DNA of 64,000 bases from Candidatus Zixiibacteriota bacterium (lineage in GTDB: Bacteria > RBG-13-66-14 > B26-G2 > WVWN01). Below, piece by piece: positions 58,481-64,000 of this stretch. The position numbers and the translations under genes were made by a program. The stretch lies in the NCBI GenBank assembly GCA_011773985.1, contig WVWN01000053.1, forward strand, positions 1 through 64,000, read 5' to 3'. The first letter of the stretch is position 1; the number at the start of each line of letters is the position of its first letter. The notes beneath the pieces were generated by a model that was given only the letters and a program-made list of their open reading frames with translations, was not told the origin of the DNA and made no database searches.

Positions 58481-58939
58481 ATGGCTAAAAAAGAGAAGCG
58501 TAACTACGTCGTCGGCGCGGTGATGGTGGTGGGCGGGGGCGTGGCGGGCGTGCAGGCCGCGCTCGACCTCGCCAACGCCGGCGTCAAGGTCTACCTCGTC
58601 GAGAAAAGCCCGGCCATCGGCGGCGCCATGGCCCAGCTCGACAAGACCTTCCCCACCAACGACTGCTCGATGTGCATCCTGGCGCCGAAGCTCGTCGAGG
58701 CGGGCCGCCACGAGAACATCGAAATCTTGACGTACGCCGAAGTGGAGAAAATCGAGGGCGAGCCGGGGCGCTTCAAGGCCACGGTGCGCAAGAAGGCGCG
58801 TCGCGTCGACCTCGACGCCTGCAACTCGTGCGGCGACTGCCTGGCCGCTTGCCCGCGGCAAACCTACCCGAAGAACAGAATAATCCAAATCGGCGACGTC
58901 ACCGTTCGGACCAAGACCGTCCCGGAGGACGAGTGGTAA
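58481..58939 (+). CDS. Stand-alone HdrA FAD-binding module (152 aa)
   Basis: [79 protein letters not shown], one CxxCxxCxxxC motif, then stop. Confidence 0.9.
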   Translation: MAKKEKRNYVVGAVMVVGGGVAGVQAALDLANAGVKVYLVEKSPAIGGAMAQLDKTFPTNDCSMCILAPKLVEAGRHENIEILTYAEVEKIEGEPGRFKATVRKKARRVDLDACNSCGDCLAACPRQTYPKNRIIQIGDVTVRTKTVPEDEW

Positions 58940-58967
58940 GACGCGTCGGCGCGTAAGGAGGTCGACC

Positions 58968-59465
58968 TTGGCAACGGCCACGCAGGCCAACAAGTGGGAA
59001 CAGGCGGCGGTAATCATCGAGGATTACAAAGCTAATCCTACCTCTCCGATTATGCTCCTACAGGACCTGCAGGCGGCGTACAACTACGTTCCCGCGGAGG
59101 CGATGGAGCTCGCGACGCGCGAGTTGGGCATCCCGCTCGAGCAACTCTACGGCCTCGCGACGTTCTACAAGGCCTTCTCGCTCGAGGAACGGGGTAAACA
59201 TAACATAAAAGTATGCAAGGGGACGGCGTGCGTCGTGCGCGGCGCCGCGGACATCCTGGACGGTTTCCTGCGCGAGCTGGGCCTCCCGCGCCCCGGCACT
59301 ACCGGCGATAAAATGGTTACGCTCGAGGTCGTGAACTGCGTGGGCGCCTGCGCCATCGGCCCCATCGCCATTTTGGACGGCGAGTACCACGGCCACCTCG
59401 ACCAGAGCATAGTCAAAGACAGGGTCGAATCCCTACGCGCCGAAGACGAAGAAGCGAGGAAATAA
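58968..59465 (+). CDS. NuoE-like (24 kDa) 2Fe-2S subunit
   Basis: VCKGTACVVRGA ... VNCVGACAIGPIAILDGEYHGHL; TTG start. Confidence 0.93.
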   Translation: MATATQANKWEQAAVIIEDYKANPTSPIMLLQDLQAAYNYVPAEAMELATRELGIPLEQLYGLATFYKAFSLEERGKHNIKVCKGTACVVRGAADILDGFLRELGLPRPGTTGDKMVTLEVVNCVGACAIGPIAILDGEYHGHLDQSIVKDRVESLRAEDEEARK

Positions 59466-59488
59466 AGACAGATATCGAGGATGCGCGA

Positions 59489-61402
59489 GTGCGGATAAAA
59501 AGCCTATCTGACCTGGACGCGATCAAAGCGCGCGGTTTGACGCGAATCTACCCCGACAAGATGAAAATAACCTTCGGGTACGCCACATGCGGGATCGCGA
59601 ACGGCGCCGCTGCCGCCTTGGAAACGCTGGCCGCCGCAGCGGAGGCCGAAGGCCTGGACGCGCTCGTCGACAAAACGGGATGCATCGGCTATTGCCAGGC
59701 CGAGCCGCTGGTTGACGTCTGGAATCCCGGTCAACCGCGCCTGGTGTACAAAAAGATTACGGCCAAGAAGGCCGCCCAACTCGTGAAGGACCTCAAAGAA
59801 GGTAACATCAGGAAAGGGTGGGTCCTTTATAAAGCGCTGCGCGAGCCTTATTTGCTGACGGACGAGATGCGGGAGTACGACGTCAACGGCGGAAACGGAA
59901 CCTACGCCGACATCCCCACGAGCGGGGAGGTCCCGTTCTTCGCCAAGCAATTCAAAATCGCCATGCGCAACTGCGGCAACATCAACCCCGTCAACCTCGA
60001 GGAATACGTAGCTCGGGGCGGCTTCTACGCCCTCCATAAGGTCCTGACGACGATGTCGCCGGAGGATGTCGTTAACGAAGTCAAGGAGTCGGGCCTACGC
60101 GGCCGGGGCGGCGGCGGTTTCTCTACGGGCCGCAAATGGGCCACGGCGCGCAAAGCCGAGGGCGACGTAAAATACATCCTCTGCAACGCGGACGAGGGCG
60201 ACCCGGGCGCCTATATGGACCGGGCCATCCTCGAGGGCGACCCCTACTCGGTCTTGGAAGGTATGCTCATCGGCGCCTACGCCGTGGGGAAGAGCGACAC
60301 CGGGTATATCTACGTACGCCACGAGTATCCCCGCGCGTTGGAGATGTTGGAAACGGCCCTCGCCACAATGCGCGACTACGGCCTCCTCGGCGACGGCATT
60401 ATGGGTTCCGACCTAAAATTCGACATCGAAATCAGCCGTGGCGGCGGGGCCTTCGTCTGCGGCGAATCGACCGCGCTCATGGCCTCTATCGAGGGGAAGC
60501 GCGGCGACCCGCGGTCCAAATACGTCCACACCGTCGAAGTCGGATTATGGGGTAAACCGACGGTCCTCAACAACGTCGAGACCTGGGCCAACGTACCGGC
60601 TATCATTATGCGCGGCGGAAAATGGTTCAAATCCGTCGGGACGCCTACCAATGCCGGTACCAAGGTCTTCTCTCTCGTGGGGAACATCAACCGAACCGGC
60701 CTCGTTGAAGTCCCCATGGGCATTACGCTGCGCGAGATAATATTCGACATCGGCGGCGGCATTACCAAGGACCGCGAGTTTAAAGGCGTTCAGACGGGCG
60801 GCCCGTCCGGCGGCTGCCTCCCCGCTGAGAAGTTGGACCTTTCGGTGGACTTCGACGCGTTGACGAAGGCCGGGTCCATGATGGGCTCGGGCGGCATGAT
60901 CGTCATGGACCGCGACACCTGTATGGTGGACGTCGCGCGTTACTTTCTCAACTTCCTGGGCGAGGAATCGTGCGGCAAATGCACCCCCTGCCGCGAAGGC
61001 GTCCGCATCATGCACGACATCTTGACGCGCATCACCGAAGGAGAGGGCCGGGAGGGCGACATCGAGTTACTTGAGGAAATAGGGCTCGGCGTCCAGCGCA
61101 GCTCCCTGTGCGGCCTCGGCCAATCCGCGCCTAACCCCCTTCTCTCGACGATCAAATATTACCGCGGCGAATACGAGGCCCACATCCGCGAGAAGAAGTG
61201 CCCGGCCGGCGTGTGCAAAGCGCTCATCACTTATTCCATCGACCCCGAGAAATGCACCGGCTGTACGTTGTGCGCGGAACGTTGCCCTGAGGGGTGCATT
61301 ACCGGCGAGAAAAAACAACCGTACGTCCTGGACGCCCGGAAATGCATTAAATGCAACGCGTGTTACGAGGCGTGCAATTTCGACGCGGTCCTGCGGCAAT
61401 AG
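59489..61402 (+). CDS. NuoF-like (HndC-type) NADH-binding flavoprotein with C-terminal ferredoxin domain
   Basis: N-terminal thioredoxin-like 2Fe-2S domain, ESGLRGRGGGGFSTGRKW, CNADEGDPGAYMDR, ESCGKCTPCREG, and two 4Fe-4S motifs at the C-terminus; GTG start. Confidence 0.95.
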   Translation: MRIKSLSDLDAIKARGLTRIYPDKMKITFGYATCGIANGAAAALETLAAAAEAEGLDALVDKTGCIGYCQAEPLVDVWNPGQPRLVYKKITAKKAAQLVKDLKEGNIRKGWVLYKALREPYLLTDEMREYDVNGGNGTYADIPTSGEVPFFAKQFKIAMRNCGNINPVNLEEYVARGGFYALHKVLTTMSPEDVVNEVKESGLRGRGGGGFSTGRKWATARKAEGDVKYILCNADEGDPGAYMDRAILEGDPYSVLEGMLIGAYAVGKSDTGYIYVRHEYPRALEMLETALATMRDYGLLGDGIMGSDLKFDIEISRGGGAFVCGESTALMASIEGKRGDPRSKYVHTVEVGLWGKPTVLNNVETWANVPAIIMRGGKWFKSVGTPTNAGTKVFSLVGNINRTGLVEVPMGITLREIIFDIGGGITKDREFKGVQTGGPSGGCLPAEKLDLSVDFDALTKAGSMMGSGGMIVMDRDTCMVDVARYFLNFLGEESCGKCTPCREGVRIMHDILTRITEGEGREGDIELLEEIGLGVQRSSLCGLGQSAPNPLLSTIKYYRGEYEAHIREKKCPAGVCKALITYSIDPEKCTGCTLCAERCPEGCITGEKKQPYVLDARKCIKCNACYEACNFDAVLRQ

Positions 61403-61429
61403 CCGCCCGGGAACGAGTACGATAAGAAG

Positions 61430-64000
61430 ATGGTCAAGATAAAAATAGACGGCCGCGAGCTCGACGTGGAAGAGGGGACCACGGTCCTCCAGGCCGCCGA
61501 GGAACTAAAAATCCACATCCCCACCCTCTGCCACTGCGACTACCTCGAGCCCCACGCCTCCTGCCGCATCTGCTCCGTCAAGGCGCAAAACCCGGAGGGG
61601 ACGTGGGAGCGCTACGTCACCGCCTGCAACTACCCGGTATGGGACGGCCTCGTCGTCATAACGGACGACGACGACGTGCGGAGCGTCCGCAAGCTCAACG
61701 TCGAGCTTCTGATGTCGCGCTGCGAGCCGGGCGTCGAGGTCCTCGACGCGCTCGCCGACGAATACGGCATAGACAAAGCAAACCCGCGCTTCGGCTACGG
61801 CGAAGGCCGGTGCATTATGTGCGGCCTTTGTACGCGGATGTGCCAAGACCGCGTCAAGGCCCACGCCATCGGCTTCGCGGACCGCGCCGCCGGCCGCGTG
61901 GTCACGCCGCCATTCAAGAAAGAGGCCGAGGCCTGCATCGCCTGCGGCGCCTGCTACACCATCTGCCCTACGGGCGAGGCGAAGCTCCGCGACGTACTGG
62001 GCCGCGAAGTTCTCCACGAAGAACTTACGCTCGCGACGACGAAAGCGATCTACGTCCCCATCAAACAGGCGGTCCCCAACGCCCCCGCGGTCGACGAGGA
62101 GACCTGCATCCACTTCCACATGCTCGAGAAAGGCCTGGACGCCTGCCGCATCTGCGAGGACGTCTGCCCCAAAGACGCCGTCGACTTGGACGCGAAGGAA
62201 GAGACCGTGGAGCTGGAGGTGGGCGCCGTCGTCGTCGCGCCCGGCTTCGCGCCCTTCGACGCCCGCCTCAAAAGCGAGTACGGCTACGGCCGCCTGCCCG
62301 ACGTCTTGACGACGCTGGACTTCGAACGCATGAACCGCGCCGACGGCCTCACCGGCGGCGAAATCCTGAAGGAAGACGGCGGCCACCCCGAAACCGTCGC
62401 CTTCCTCCAATGCGTCGGCTCGCGCGACACGACGGTGGGCAAAGGGTACTGCTCCTCCGTGTGCTGCATGTACGCGACGAAAGAGGCGGTCATCGCCAAG
62501 GAACACGACCCGCGCATCAAGCCCACGATCTTCTTCATGGACATGCGGTCCTTCGGCAAGGAGTTCGACCGCTACGTCGAGCGCGCCGAGCGCGAGCACG
62601 GCATCCGCTTCGTCCGCAGCCGCGTCGACAGCGTCGAGCGGGAGAACGGTAAGTTGATATTGAAATATGAAAACGAAGCCGGCGCCTTCGCGCGCGAGGA
62701 GTTCGACATGGTCGTCCTCTCCATCGGCCTGACCGTCGACGACGACACGAAGGCATTGCTCGCGCGCCTCGAGTTGGAGGCCGACAAATACGACTTCGTC
62801 ACCTCGCCTCCCTTCCGCCCCACCGACACGTCGCGGCCGGGGGTGTTCGTCGCGGGGGCCGCGGCCGGCCCCAAGGACATCCCGGAATCGGTAACGCAGG
62901 CTTCCGCCGCCGCGGCCCGGGCGGGCGCCGCCGTTGCCCCCGGCCGCTGGACCGAGACCGCGGAGGCCGAGTTCCCGCCCGAACGCGACATCGCCGGCGA
63001 GCCGCCGCGCGTGGGCGTCTTCATTTGCCACTGCGGCATCAACATCGGCGGCGTCGTAGACGTCCCGTCGGTGGTGGAGTACGCCGCGACGCTGCCCTAC
63101 GTCGCCTATACGGAGCGCAACCTCTTCTCCTGTTCCGAGGATACGCAAAGGCTCATCTCCGAGAAAATCGCCGAGCACAACCTGACGCGCGTCGTCGTCG
63201 CCGCCTGCACCCCCCGCACCCACGAGCCGCTCTTCCGCGCGACGCTCCGCGACGCCGGCCTCAACCCCTACCTCTTCGAGATGGCCAACATCCGCGAACA
63301 CTGCTCGTGGGTCCACATGAAGCAACCCGAGGAGGCGACGGCCAAAGCGAAAGAGCTCGTGCGTATGGCGGTCGCGCGCGCCGTCGACCTCTCGCCTCTA
63401 ACGGATATCGAATTGCCCGTCACGCAGACGGCCCTCGTGATCGGCGGCGGCGCCGCAGGCATGACCGCGGCCCTCGCCCTCGCCGACCAGGGTTTCGAAA
63501 CTTATTTGGTAGAAAAGGAAAAAGATCTCGGCGGCCATCTCCACCACATTAAATATCTGCCCGGCGGCGCGGACGTGGCGCCGTTCCTCGCTGAGCTGGT
63601 CGCGAACGTCGAAGGGCACGAGAAGATTAAATTGTTCACCGGTGCCATCCTCAAGTCGGTCTCCGGCTTCGTCGGCAACTACGTCTCCGTCGTCGAGGAC
63701 GAAGAGGGCGAGCACCAGCTCGAGCACGGCGCCGTCGTCGTCGCGACGGGCGCGCGGATGGCCGAGCACGACGAGTACGGCTACGCCTCGAGCGACCGCG
63801 TCGTGTCGCAGCGCGAGCTGGAGGAGGCGCTCGCGGAGGGCAAAGTCCCGCACGGCGCCGGAAGCGTCGTCATGGTCCAGTGCGTCGGCTCCCGCGACGA
63901 CGAGCACCCCTACTGCTCGCGCATCTGCTGCACCGAGGCCGTCAAGAACGCCCTTAAATTAAAAGAGCTCAACGCCGAGGCGAACATATACATATTATAT
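61430..64000 (+). CDS. Multidomain HdrA-like protein: NuoG-type 2Fe-2S N-terminus, HdrA segment without its FAD loop, then a second HdrA module; runs off the window
   Basis: ATG at 61430, open to 64000 (857 codons). PTLCHCDYLEPHASCRICSV; C..CGLCTRMCQ and CIACGACYTICP; KAIYVPIKQAVPNAPAVDEETC...FLQCVGSRDTTVGKGYCSSVCCMYATKEA; then VGVFICHCGINIGGVVDV...ALVIGGGAAGMTAALALADQGFETYLVEKEKDLGG. Not in the ORF track because it has no stop in the window. Confidence 0.92.
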   Translation, partial: MVKIKIDGRELDVEEGTTVLQAAEELKIHIPTLCHCDYLEPHASCRICSVKAQNPEGTWERYVTACNYPVWDGLVVITDDDDVRSVRKLNVELLMSRCEPGVEVLDALADEYGIDKANPRFGYGEGRCIMCGLCTRMCQDRVKAHAIGFADRAAGRVVTPPFKKEAEACIACGACYTICPTGEAKLRDVLGREVLHEELTLATTKAIYVPIKQAVPNAPAVDEETCIHFHMLEKGLDACRICEDVCPKDAVDLDAKEETVELEVGAVVVAPGFAPFDARLKSEYGYGRLPDVLTTLDFERMNRADGLTGGEILKEDGGHPETVAFLQCVGSRDTTVGKGYCSSVCCMYATKEAVIAKEHDPRIKPTIFFMDMRSFGKEFDRYVERAEREHGIRFVRSRVDSVERENGKLILKYENEAGAFAREEFDMVVLSIGLTVDDDTKALLARLELEADKYDFVTSPPFRPTDTSRPGVFVAGAAAGPKDIPESVTQASAAAARAGAAVAPGRWTETAEAEFPPERDIAGEPPRVGVFICHCGINIGGVVDVPSVVEYAATLPYVAYTERNLFSCSEDTQRLISEKIAEHNLTRVVVAACTPRTHEPLFRATLRDAGLNPYLFEMANIREHCSWVHMKQPEEATAKAKELVRMAVARAVDLSPLTDIELPVTQTALVIGGGAAGMTAALALADQGFETYLVEKEKDLGGHLHHIKYLPGGADVAPFLAELVANVEGHEKIKLFTGAILKSVSGFVGNYVSVVEDEEGEHQLEHGAVVVATGARMAEHDEYGYASSDRVVSQRELEEALAEGKVPHGAGSVVMVQCVGSRDDEHPYCSRICCTEAVKNALKLKELNAEANIYILY

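Noticed and set aside
61505-63325. 606-aa minus-strand ORF in the track
   Set aside because: Antisense to the 857-codon HdrA-like plus-strand frame, which has clear Fe-S and flavin motifs. The minus ORF is low-complexity Ala/Arg/Val/Asp-rich, a typical GC-rich shadow ORF.
1-64000. CRISPR arrays, tRNA or rRNA genes, transposases or prophage genes
   Set aside because: No regularly spaced repeats, no tRNA-like cloverleaf with CCA region, and no transposase, integrase or phage structural motifs noticed in any frame.

Overview
GC-rich bacterial chromosomal window; there are no rRNA or tRNA genes, CRISPR arrays or classical transposons that I can see. It falls into four blocks. (1) About 0.2-16.2 kb, minus strand: housekeeping genes including rny, a PorV-like outer-membrane protein, accA, a CorC/HlyC protein, a DgkA-PAP2 fusion, ybeY, pgpH, phoH, a YbbR protein, a DisA_N/CdaA diadenylate cyclase, folP and ftsH. 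(2) About 16.36-30.2 kb, plus strand: one long operon-like block for B12-dependent branched and odd-chain acyl-CoA metabolism (cobalamin adenosyltransferase, MeaB, acyl-CoA dehydrogenase, two different acyl-CoA mutase large subunits, one B12-binding subunit, acyl-CoA carboxylase subunits, epimerase, enoyl-CoA hydratase, thiolase, 3-hydroxyacyl-CoA dehydrogenase). (3) About 30.4-56.7 kb, minus strand throughout: a heterogeneous accessory region with many SAM methyltransferases, two radical SAM proteins, tandem nitroreductases, an HgcA/HgcB-like fused corrinoid-ferredoxin protein, orphan gene pairs and several decayed genes. (4) About 56.9-64 kb, plus strand: a strong promoter, a structured RNA and a terminator, then an Hdr/Nuo-type electron-transfer operon in which HdrA appears to be split. 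Its last gene runs off the window and is absent from the supplied ORF track. The observations I would follow up first are the HgcAB-like fusion with its adjacent methyltransferase, the structured RNA ahead of the hdr operon, the split and tandem HdrA, the ICM-like/MCM-like mutase pair sharing one B12 subunit, and the duplicated carboxylase 3' end flanking a small AT-richer insert. All family calls come from reading motifs by eye; no database search was run.
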